A DNA stretch of 6,374 nucleotides from Armatimonadota bacterium (GTDB lineage Bacteria; Armatimonadota; Armatimonadia; Armatimonadales; Armatimonadaceae). The notes under the pieces are model-generated. The model ran no database searches. It was not told the origin of the DNA and saw only the letters and a program-made list of their open reading frames with translations. Positions 1 to 4,874 of this stretch are shown here, one piece after another. The translations under genes were made by a program, and so were the position numbers. Numbering within the stretch: position 1 is the stretch's first letter; the number at the start of each line of letters is the position of its first letter. The stretch is taken from assembly GCA_014379275.1 (NCBI GenBank), contig JACMMA010000266.1, forward strand, positions 1 through 6,374, read 5' to 3'.

Positions 1-655
1 TCGCGCCGTTCGCTTTGAGAGTTTCCACGACCTGTCGCACAGTCGAGCCTTTTTGCCCGATAGCGACGTAGAAGCAGAAGACGTCCTTGCCCTTCTGGTT
101 GATGATCGTGTCGAGTGCGACGGCGGTCTTGCCGGTTTGTCGGTCGCCGATGATCAGCTCCCGCTGACCGCGACCGATGGCGAGCATCGCGTCAATCGAC
201 TTGATTCCCGTGTAAAGCGGTTCCTTCACCGGCTTGCGGTCCACGACGCCAGGTGCCATCGTTTCCAGCAGGCGGGTGCCGCTCGCGGTGATCGGACCGG
301 CGTCATCGAGGGGAAGGCCGAGCGAGTCGACGACGCGACCGATCAAGCCTTCGCCGACCGGCACTTCGATGATGCGCCCGGTCCGCTTGACGATGTCGCC
401 TTCCTTGATCTTCTTGTCGTCGCCGAGGATGATCACGCCGACGTTGTCTTCTTCCAGGTTCAAAGCCATGCCCATGACGCCGCCGGGGAACTCTAAAAGT
501 TCCGCGACCGCGCATTCGCGGAGACCGTAAACGCGGGCAACCCCGTCGCCGACTTGAAGCACGGTACCCACACCGACTTCCTCGACCCCGGAGTTAAAGT
601 TTGTAATTTGCCGCTCTAAAATAGCGGTGATTTCATCGGGACGTACTGATGCCAT
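1..655 (-). CDS. atpA: F0F1 ATP synthase subunit alpha, N-terminal part (truncated by window edge)
   Basis: Reading the minus strand from ATG at 655-653 gives 218 uninterrupted codons to the window edge, so this is about the first 40% of a protein that is usually about 500 residues. The alpha subunit forms, with beta, the catalytic F1 hexamer on the cytoplasmic side and holds the non-catalytic nucleotide sites. The translation starts MASVRPDEIT and has the usual N-terminal beta-barrel (about residues 24-95, with VGDGVARVYGL and the GMALNLEEDNVG segment), then the nucleotide-binding domain. The alpha-type Walker A motif GDRQTGKT is at residues 170-177, and FYVAIGQKGSTV follows at 195-206; both are hallmarks of alpha rather than beta. 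It follows atpH in the standard operon order, but the gap is 134 bases and filled by an inverted-repeat element. No frameshift is seen. Identification is secure. Confidence 0.97.
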   Translation of the reverse strand, partial: MASVRPDEITAILERQITNFNSGVEEVGVGTVLQVGDGVARVYGLRECAVAELLEFPGGVMGMALNLEEDNVGVIILGDDKKIKEGDIVKRTGRIIEVPVGEGLIGRVVDSLGLPLDDAGPITASGTRLLETMAPGVVDRKPVKEPLYTGIKSIDAMLAIGRGQRELIIGDRQTGKTAVALDTIINQKGKDVFCFYVAIGQKGSTVRQVVETLKANGA

Positions 656-665
656 AATTTGTTTT

Positions 666-790
666 ACCCCTCCCCCAACCCCTCCCCACGCGGCGTGGGG
701 AGGGGAGCCAGAAGGTTTATTCGTGTCGTTTCCCCTGCCTCAAAGATACTCCCCTCTCCACGCCGCGTGGGAAGGGGTTGGGGGAGGGGT
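666..790. repeat. MITE-like inverted-repeat element between atpH and atpA
   Basis: Two 42-bp arms, 666-707 and 749-790, are inverted copies matching at 40 of 42 positions by direct comparison, separated by a 41-bp spacer (708-748). Both begin, read inward, with ACCCCTCCCCCAACCCC. Each arm also holds its own palindrome around ACGCGGCGT; in the left arm it is a perfect 13-bp stem (679-691 with 693-705, one central base). The element has no ORF of its own and its skewed C/G runs differ from the flanking genes. Its last base is the final A of the atpH TGA stop, and its other end is 10 bases from the atpA start. ATTTG occurs on both sides (657-661 and 792-796) and could be a remnant of a target duplication, but it does not abut the arms evenly. 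Length, terminal inverted repeats and lack of coding suggest a non-autonomous mobile element or a dispersed palindromic repeat. In RNA it could fold as one long stem or two short hairpins. Confidence 0.8.
667..676 (-). promoter_or_regulatory. Possible ribosome binding region of atpA inside the repeat element
   Basis: On the minus strand the atpA start is preceded by GGGGGAGGGG, then TAAAACAAATT, then ATG. The GGAGG core lies 13 bases before the ATG, somewhat far for an ideal Shine-Dalgarno but the only candidate. It is the outer end of the 42-bp inverted repeat, so an element-derived sequence would be serving as the ribosome binding site. Use as an RBS is an inference. Confidence 0.45.
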
Positions 791-1332
791 CATTTGCGTG
801 CTATCAATTCCTCGTGTAGACGGTCTAGCTTGCCGCGCACCGAGCCGTCCATTACCGTATCGCCGATCCGCACCAGCACGCCGCCGAGTAGCGACGGGTC
901 GATCTCGGTAGAAAGTTCGATAGTCTTGCCGGTGCGTTTTTCCAGCGAGACTTTCAGCGCGGACAGTTGCGACGGGTGCAACGGTTCTGCGGTGACGGCG
1001 GTGGCGCGGGCGATGTTCTGTCGGTCGCGCACCAGCCGTTCGAGTTCGGTGGCGATCTCGCCGAGGAGATCGATGCGGCGCTTGTCGGTCAGCAGGTGCA
1101 GGAATCCGAGCGTCGCCGGGGTCGCTTCGTCCTTCAGCACTTCGGACAGCACCGACCGCTTGCGCTCCGTGGTTACCTGCGGCTGGTTGAGAAGCGACTT
1201 CAACATGCCGTGATTCGCCACCGTATCGGCGGCACGGCGCAAGTTGTCTTGCGACGCGATCAAGTCGCCGCTTTTCAGCGCGACCTGTAGATATGCGGAG
1301 GCGTAACGTCGTGCGACAGATTCTTCGCGCAT
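790..1332 (-). CDS. atpH: F0F1 ATP synthase subunit delta (OSCP family)
   Basis: This 180-residue protein has the usual length of bacterial delta. Delta sits on top of the F1 alpha3beta3 head in the cytoplasm and ties it to the b-subunit peripheral stalk. The N-terminal helical-bundle domain (about residues 4-105) begins with VARRYASAYLQVAL, the typical opening of the family, and includes FLHLLTDKRRIDLL at 77-90. The C-terminal domain (about 110-178) contains the conserved run IDPSLLGGVLVRIGD (144-158) followed by DGSVRGKL (162-169). The ATG is 3 bases after the atpF stop, with a G-run (GTGGGGG) overlapping the end of atpF as a possible ribosome binding site. The last base of its TGA stop is also the terminal base of the inverted-repeat element, so insertion may have slightly altered the original C-terminus, though the length is normal. 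Confidence 0.96.
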   Translation of the reverse strand: MREESVARRYASAYLQVALKSGDLIASQDNLRRAADTVANHGMLKSLLNQPQVTTERKRSVLSEVLKDEATPATLGFLHLLTDKRRIDLLGEIATELERLVRDRQNIARATAVTAEPLHPSQLSALKVSLEKRTGKTIELSTEIDPSLLGGVLVRIGDTVMDGSVRGKLDRLHEELIARK

Positions 1333-1335
1333 CGT

Positions 1336-2232
1336 TTACGCCCCCACTTCGCCGGTGGCGTCCGTCTTCTTCCGCGGGGGCCGTGGCTTTCGCGCCGCCG
1401 CGGACCCCACGACTTCCGGCGATGCTTCGGTGCCAACGACCACGGTTTCGGGAATGCCGCGCAACGTATCTTCCACGGTTTCGACACGGTCGCCGATGGC
1501 TTCCGCGACATCCGCCGCCTTTTCACGGGCGTCCTCGGTCGCGTTCCTCACCGCGGTAGCTACCGCCGCCACCGCCGCGATACCCGCCGCGACCGCACCG
1601 GCAACGAATCCTGCCGACGTGCCCGCTGGCTTCGCTTCTGCCACCGGTGCCGTTGTCACCGCCGCCGCCGGGGCGGTCGCGACAACCGGAGCCGCGTCGG
1701 GGGTCGGAACCCGCATCGTGTAGTCCGGCGAAGGACCGCCGCCGGACGCGATGAACTCATCCACCAGTTTGCGCGAACGGGCTTCGTTCAGGTTGTCCCC
1801 GATCACGCGCTCGGCGGCGCCGATGGCGAGATCCGCGACCTGCGTACGGATCGTGATCATCGCCTGCTCTTTTTCACGCTCGACTTCGGCTTCGGCACGG
1901 GAAATCAGTTCGTGGGCGCGGCTGTTCGCGTCGGACAGGACCGAGTCGCGGGTGACCTGCGCTTCTTTGATCATGTTCGTGATGCGTTCGCGCCCTTCGG
2001 CTTCCACGGCGGCGAGTCGCGCCTCGTAGTCCGTTTTCAGGGCTTGCATCTGTCGCTGATCGGCGTCCAACTGGTCGTACGTCTTCTGGATGTCCGCTTG
2101 CCGCTCCTCGATCACCTTGCCGATGGGTGTGAAGACCATCTTGCTGGCGGTGAACCAGAGCAACCCGAACCCCAGGAAGTTAACCAGTACGGTCGGAAAG
2201 CTAATATTAAGGTTTGAAAAAATCTCTTCCAT
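1336..2232 (-). CDS. atpF: F0F1 ATP synthase subunit b with long C-terminal extension
   Basis: The first ~163 residues are a normal subunit b, the peripheral stator stalk. There is one N-terminal membrane helix (about 12-30, with FPTVLVNFLGFGLLW), then a long charged helix (35-160) with the family-like segments IEERQADIQ (41-49), EAEVEREKEQA (114-124) and AAERVIGDNL (139-148). Bacterial b is usually about 155-170 residues, but this one is 298. The extra part is an Ala/Pro/Val/Thr-rich linker (164-205), an uncharged Ala/Gly/Val stretch long enough to cross a membrane (about 208-228), an amphipathic charged helix (229-258) and a basic Pro-rich tail (RKPRPPRKK, 281-289). The frame stays open up to the atpH start, so the extension is not an annotation artefact unless there is a sequencing frameshift. 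No strong Shine-Dalgarno is seen before the ATG at 2232; the start was chosen because the membrane helix begins right after it. Confidence 0.94.
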   Translation of the reverse strand: MEEIFSNLNISFPTVLVNFLGFGLLWFTASKMVFTPIGKVIEERQADIQKTYDQLDADQRQMQALKTDYEARLAAVEAEGRERITNMIKEAQVTRDSVLSDANSRAHELISRAEAEVEREKEQAMITIRTQVADLAIGAAERVIGDNLNEARSRKLVDEFIASGGGPSPDYTMRVPTPDAAPVVATAPAAAVTTAPVAEAKPAGTSAGFVAGAVAAGIAAVAAVATAVRNATEDAREKAADVAEAIGDRVETVEDTLRGIPETVVVGTEASPEVVGSAAARKPRPPRKKTDATGEVGA

Positions 2233-2300
2233 GGCAGTTTTGCGACGCGGTATAAGGCTCCGTCGCTAAGAAACCGACCGAACGGTTACCGATAAGGTGC

Positions 2301-2323
2301 GGACAGCGCGATACCGGCTGTCC
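2301..2323 (-). promoter_or_regulatory. RNA hairpin in the atpE-atpF gap (weaker, downstream one)
   Basis: GGACAGC (2301-2307) and GCTGTCC (2317-2323) form a perfect 7-bp stem with a 9-base loop. It lies directly after the larger hairpin in the direction of transcription. No U-run follows, so it is not a standard intrinsic terminator. Confidence 0.5.
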
Positions 2324-2324
2324 T

Positions 2325-2365
2325 GCCCGGCGGGGTTGCGGCGGTCTGCCGCTCCCCTGCCGGGC
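2325..2365 (-). promoter_or_regulatory. Strong GC-rich RNA hairpin just after atpE
   Basis: The arms GCCCGGC (2325-2331) with GCCGGGC (2359-2365), GGGG (2332-2335) with CCCC (2354-2357) and GCGGC (2338-2342) with GCCGC (2348-2352) make a nearly continuous 16-bp stem with a 5-base loop and only tiny bulges. In transcript order it starts 17 bases after the atpE stop. With no U-tract and essential genes downstream, a role in mRNA stability or partial attenuation, raising c-subunit output relative to downstream genes, is more likely than full termination. The role is inferred; the structure is visible. Confidence 0.65.
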
Positions 2366-2382
2366 GAGATGCGAAACACGTC

Positions 2383-2667
2383 CTACTGACCGGCAGCGCC
2401 GCTCGCCATTTGGACAGCTTGCTCTGCCGTGATCGCCGGGAACTTGCCGTTCAGGATGAAGAACATCAGCAGGGCGTAGATGACGAGCGATTCGATAAGC
2501 GCGAGTGCGATGATCATAGCGGTCTGGATCTTACCCGCCGCTTCCGGCTGCCGGGCGATGCCTTCGAGAGCCGCCGCAGCCGCTCTGCCCTGACCAAGAC
2601 CCGCACCGATAACCGCGATGGGCAGACCAAGACCGGTCGCCAGAGCCAACATTCCGAGGTAGTTCAT
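2383..2667 (-). CDS. atpE: F0F1 ATP synthase subunit c (rotor-ring proteolipid)
   Basis: This 94-residue hairpin protein forms the membrane c-ring that carries the coupling ion. It has helix 1 (about 5-36) with the Gly-rich GAGLGQG segment, the polar loop ARQPEA (38-43) that contacts gamma/epsilon, and helix 2 (about 47-73) with the essential carboxylate Glu59 in IESLVIY. The ion-site neighbourhood has Gln26, Glu59, Ser60 and Tyr64, which match positions of the Na+-type site in Ilyobacter c, but the Thr next to Ser is Leu61 here, so ion choice cannot be settled by eye. The C-terminus has ~20 extra polar residues after helix 2 (KFPAITAEQAVQ...). The gene sits between atpB and atpF as usual, with flanking gaps of 89 and 150 bases that both hold hairpins. 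Only a weak purine stretch (CGAGAAAA) precedes the ATG. Confidence 0.97.
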   Translation of the reverse strand: MNYLGMLALATGLGLPIAVIGAGLGQGRAAAAALEGIARQPEAAGKIQTAMIIALALIESLVIYALLMFFILNGKFPAITAEQAVQMASGAAGQ

Positions 2668-2686
2668 AATTTTCTCGTTTCAATCC

Positions 2687-2704
2687 CACCAGCCGTGGCT
2701 GGTG
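2687..2704 (-). promoter_or_regulatory. Perfect hairpin in the atpE leader
   Basis: CACCAGCC (2687-2694) and GGCTGGTG (2697-2704) are a perfect 8-bp inverted repeat with two central bases (7 bp plus a 4-base loop in RNA). It ends 19 bases before the atpE ATG and lies in the 89-base gap after atpB. It could influence atpE translation or processing between atpB and atpE; that function is inferred. Confidence 0.5.
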
Positions 2705-2756
2705 CAAAGTGATTCACCGCAGTTATGCTCGCGGCACAGCGTAATAAAATATAGGA

Positions 2757-3674
2757 TTAGTGAGCCGGAACGTGCGCGCCGAACTCATCTTTAATGTCGT
2801 CATGCTCGGCGCCGTGACCGTGATCGTCGTGGTCGCCGAGGGAAAGTGCGATATAGGCACAGGTGAGGATCGAGTACACCGCCGCCTGTACCAGGCCGCC
2901 GAATACGCCGAATACCAGCATCGGGAACTGGAACGGGAGCCACCCGTAGACCGTCACCACGGCGAGCGATGTCAGCACCGCGATAACCATCTCCTCACCG
3001 AAAACGTTGCCGAAGAGTCGGATCGAGAGCGAGATCGGCTTGACCAGCGCGCCGATAAACTCGATCGGGAACAGCAAGGGTGCGAGCGCGGGGATCGGAC
3101 CGGCGAAGTGCTTCAGCCAGCCGCCGAAACCGTTCTCCTTGATGCCCGCCCAGTTGACCACCAGGAACACCCAGAATGAGATCGCCAGCGTCATGGATAG
3201 GTTGGCGGTCGGTGCCGGGAGGAAGTGGCGCAATTCCGTAGGTGCGTGCGGGTTCTTCACGAAAACGGTCGGCAGAACGCCCATCAGGTTCGAGAGCAGT
3301 ACGAAGGCAAACACCGTACCGACGAGCGGGGCGAACCGTTCGCCGCCGGGTCCGATGGCGTTGCGGCAGAAGAACGTGATCGAAGCGATGCCCTGTTCGA
3401 TCAACGTCTGCTGGCGCGACGGGTCGCGCTTTTTGGTTCCCCGCGAGGTCCCCCAAACACCGATACCGAGCACGGCAAAGGCGACCGCCAGACCGACGAT
3501 GCTGTACCAGAACGCCGGGTTTTCGGCGAGCGGCGATTTCGGGGCTTCGTGTTCGCCGCCGTGCGCACCGGGGACTCCGACCGAGGCATGCGTCTCGCCG
3601 TCGCCGCGCACGGGGGTTTCGCCCCCTTCGGCTTGCGCGACCTGTATAGTTTTGTGGTTAGGAACGTGAGGCAA
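2757..3674 (-). CDS. atpB: F0F1 ATP synthase subunit a
   Basis: Subunit a provides the two ion half-channels against the c-ring in the membrane. The 305-residue protein has about five or six hydrophobic segments, roughly 55-75, 115-138, 158-177, 195-212, 227-247 and 252-278. The signature ISLSIRLFGN (214-223) contains Arg219, equivalent to the essential E. coli Arg210. Gln263 in GGLVQAAVYSILT matches the functional Gln of the last helix, and PTANLSMTLA (155-164) is the usual helix start. The start is TTG at 3674: GGAG lies 7 bases upstream, and the next in-frame ATG codes for Met161, far too late. A polar Gly/His/Glu-rich N-terminal segment of ~50 residues and a His/Asp-rich C-terminal tail (GDHDDHGHGAEHDD, 280-293) extend beyond the core. 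The gap to the upstream gene is 15 bases. Confidence 0.96.
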   Translation of the reverse strand: MPHVPNHKTIQVAQAEGGETPVRGDGETHASVGVPGAHGGEHEAPKSPLAENPAFWYSIVGLAVAFAVLGIGVWGTSRGTKKRDPSRQQTLIEQGIASITFFCRNAIGPGGERFAPLVGTVFAFVLLSNLMGVLPTVFVKNPHAPTELRHFLPAPTANLSMTLAISFWVFLVVNWAGIKENGFGGWLKHFAGPIPALAPLLFPIEFIGALVKPISLSIRLFGNVFGEEMVIAVLTSLAVVTVYGWLPFQFPMLVFGVFGGLVQAAVYSILTCAYIALSLGDHDDHGHGAEHDDIKDEFGAHVPAH

Positions 3675-3681
3675 TGGGTTG

Positions 3682-3685
3682 CTCC
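3682..3685 (-). promoter_or_regulatory. Ribosome binding site that fixes the TTG start of atpB
   Basis: On the minus strand GGAG is followed by CAACCCA and then TTG. The 7-base spacing is ideal and no other reasonable start is near. Confidence 0.75.
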
Positions 3686-3689
3686 GTGT

Positions 3690-4241
3690 TTACTTTCGCT
3701 TGGTTCGCGGGAAAAGGAACATGCCTAAACCCCGCGCCCCGATAATCAGTTGTAATAAAATAAAACCGCCGACGAACGTCAAAATCTGTGGTTCGGACCA
3801 GTGGCGCGTGATCCACCAGATCAGCAGGGCGACCGCCGGATATTTTATCAGGGCGAACCACAAAATCGCCGCTTTTCCGCCAAACTTTTTTGGCCGCGTT
3901 TCGCCGGTCGCGTCGTCCGAGCCTTCCGCCTTCGGTAAGGGCACGTCCTTCTGCGCGAGGACGATGTCCGCGGTGAACGCTTTCCGCACCACCAACTCGA
4001 AGCCCGCGAGCAGAACCATACCCAGTGTCGCCCCGACCGCGAACGGCAGAATCAGTTCGTACCGCCCCGTCCCTGCGATGAGCAGTGCGCCGACCACACT
4101 CACAAAAGTAAAAACACGTAACGTTCGCGGAACAAAATCGCGTCCGTCCGTCGTATCACTACTCATCGGACCGGGCTCAACTGCCTGTTGCGATTCGGCC
4201 CGTCGCAATGTCGGCGCGTCCGGCACCTTTAAACCGCTCAT
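3690..4241 (-). CDS. atpI: AtpI-like ATP synthase accessory membrane protein
   Basis: This 183-residue protein has four predicted membrane helices, about 40-57, 62-84, 123-146 and 152-176, with a charged loop between the second and third (86-121) and a basic C-terminus (FPRTKRK). Size, four-helix layout and position between atpZ and atpB match subunit I (AtpI) of ATP synthase operons, which is not part of the finished enzyme but is thought to aid c-ring assembly or stability. Sequence motifs for this family are weak, so the name rests mainly on position and topology. The ATG is 4 bases after the atpZ stop, with GGA 8 bases upstream. An internal ATG at residue 26 is an alternative start that would remove a hydrophilic leader. 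Confidence 0.75.
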   Translation of the reverse strand: MSGLKVPDAPTLRRAESQQAVEPGPMSSDTTDGRDFVPRTLRVFTFVSVVGALLIAGTGRYELILPFAVGATLGMVLLAGFELVVRKAFTADIVLAQKDVPLPKAEGSDDATGETRPKKFGGKAAILWFALIKYPAVALLIWWITRHWSEPQILTFVGGFILLQLIIGARGLGMFLFPRTKRK

Positions 4242-4245
4242 AACG

Positions 4246-4671
4246 TTATTCCGAATCCCGGTTCAACTGGTTGGCGACCCGGATCATGTTCGCGAACCCG
4301 GAGAACACCCCGAGTAAAAAACCCGCGATCAAACCCCACGGCGGTTGTGGCGAGCCGAGCAGATACGTATCGATCAGCCAGCCGAGTCCCGCGCCTACGC
4401 CGATGCTCACCGCGAGCGAGATCCCGATGGTTCCCGCGACGCCCATGCTACGCAGGTTTCGGCTATTGCTTCCCACATTCGCAAGAATACTCTTGGTACC
4501 TTCCGGCAGGGGGTCCGTATCGCGCCGCAGATTAGGGCGATTGTATGTCATCTTCGGCGGTTCGGGCAAATTACTGGCTCGCCCCGTCGTCACTTCCTCC
4601 GGCTTAGGAAACCGCGCCGCTATGTCGTCGGCGCCCGGTTCGTTCGGATCGGCTTCACCTTTATCGCTCAT
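4246..4671 (-). CDS. atpZ: AtpZ-like F0F1 ATPase accessory protein
   Basis: The C-terminal half of this 141-residue protein is a two-helix membrane hairpin: helix 1 about 76-100, helix 2 about 111-130. It has the family pattern GAGLGWLIDTYLLGSPQPPW (93-112) followed by GFLLGVFSGFANMIR (117-131), including the conserved Asp101. This matches the AtpZ / ATPase gene 1 family, encoded just ahead of atpI in many bacteria, proposed to form a small Mg2+/Ca2+ channel or to assist F0 assembly. The first ~70 residues are polar, acidic and Pro-rich, probably disordered, and longer than in typical AtpZ proteins. It is the first gene of the operon. GAGGG lies 7 bases before the ATG and supports the start. 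Confidence 0.85.
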   Translation of the reverse strand: MSDKGEADPNEPGADDIAARFPKPEEVTTGRASNLPEPPKMTYNRPNLRRDTDPLPEGTKSILANVGSNSRNLRSMGVAGTIGISLAVSIGVGAGLGWLIDTYLLGSPQPPWGLIAGFLLGVFSGFANMIRVANQLNRDSE

Positions 4672-4678
4672 TCAAAGA

Positions 4679-4683
4679 CCCTC
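4679..4683 (-). promoter_or_regulatory. Ribosome binding site of atpZ
   Basis: The minus strand reads GAGGG, then TCTTTGA, then ATG. The 7-base spacing is good. It directly adjoins the 3' arm of the leader hairpin. Confidence 0.7.
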
Positions 4684-4719
4684 GTTTTCGCGTGATGTTT
4701 CCTATTGTTACCCGAAAAC
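4684..4719 (-). promoter_or_regulatory. Inverted repeat in the operon leader touching the first RBS
   Basis: GTTTTCG (4684-4690) and CGAAAAC (4713-4719) are a perfect 7-bp inverted repeat with a 22-base loop. In the transcript the 3' arm ends exactly where the GAGGG ribosome binding site begins. The loop contains a near direct repeat, TGTTTCC and TGTTACC, 10 bases apart. It may be an RNA hairpin or a protein-binding site; chance cannot be excluded. Confidence 0.35.
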
Positions 4720-4764
4720 CGTGCCTTTTGCGATTGCCGCAGTTCGCGTCGGACTTTGTACCAT
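4708..4764 (-). CDS. Possible 18-residue leader peptide upstream of atpZ
   Basis: An ATG at 4764 opens an 18-codon frame (MVQSPTRTAAIAKGTVFG) ending at TAA 4710-4708, inside the predicted 5' untranslated region of the operon. AGGAAAG lies upstream but with long spacing. The last codons overlap the 5' arm of the leader hairpin, so translation could affect that structure. The codon choice is not clearly that of the neighbouring genes and the frame may be fortuitous. Confidence 0.2.
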   Translation of the reverse strand: MVQSPTRTAAIAKGTVFG

Positions 4765-4789
4765 TTTTCACGAACTTTCCTACGACCAG

Positions 4790-4819
4790 AGTATAACACG
4801 CATAATAGCGGTTCGTCAA
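4790..4819 (-). promoter_or_regulatory. Sigma-70-type promoter of the atp operon, extended -10
   Basis: On the minus strand TTGACG (4819-4814) and TATACT (4795-4790) each match the consensus at five of six bases, with an 18-base spacer. TG sits one base before the -10 box, making an extended -10. The predicted start of transcription is near 4783, giving a leader of about 110 bases before atpZ. This is the only strong promoter I see in the 200-base gap between the ankyrin gene and atpZ; no clear terminator is visible there. Confidence 0.75.
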
Positions 4820-4874
4820 ACGGCGTTGCTTATATCCCGGGCATGTCGTCCGCAGGTTGGGAGATTTCTTCGGG

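Noticed and set aside
666..790. Inverted repeat as an intrinsic terminator between atpH and atpA
   Set aside because: No U-run follows either arm in the transcript direction, and atpA must be expressed. A mobile or structural repeat fits better.
1355..1723. Plus-strand Ala/Thr/Val-rich open frame opposite the atpF extension
   Set aside because: It mirrors the low-complexity GCC-rich extension of subunit b and has no independent start signal or motif.
2301..2365. Hairpins after atpE as a full operon terminator
   Set aside because: There is no U-tract, and no convincing promoter is visible ahead of atpF to restart transcription.
3007..3669. Plus-strand open frame of 220 codons opposite atpB
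   Set aside because: The minus-strand frame is clearly subunit a with its essential Arg; the plus-strand translation has no recognisable domain.
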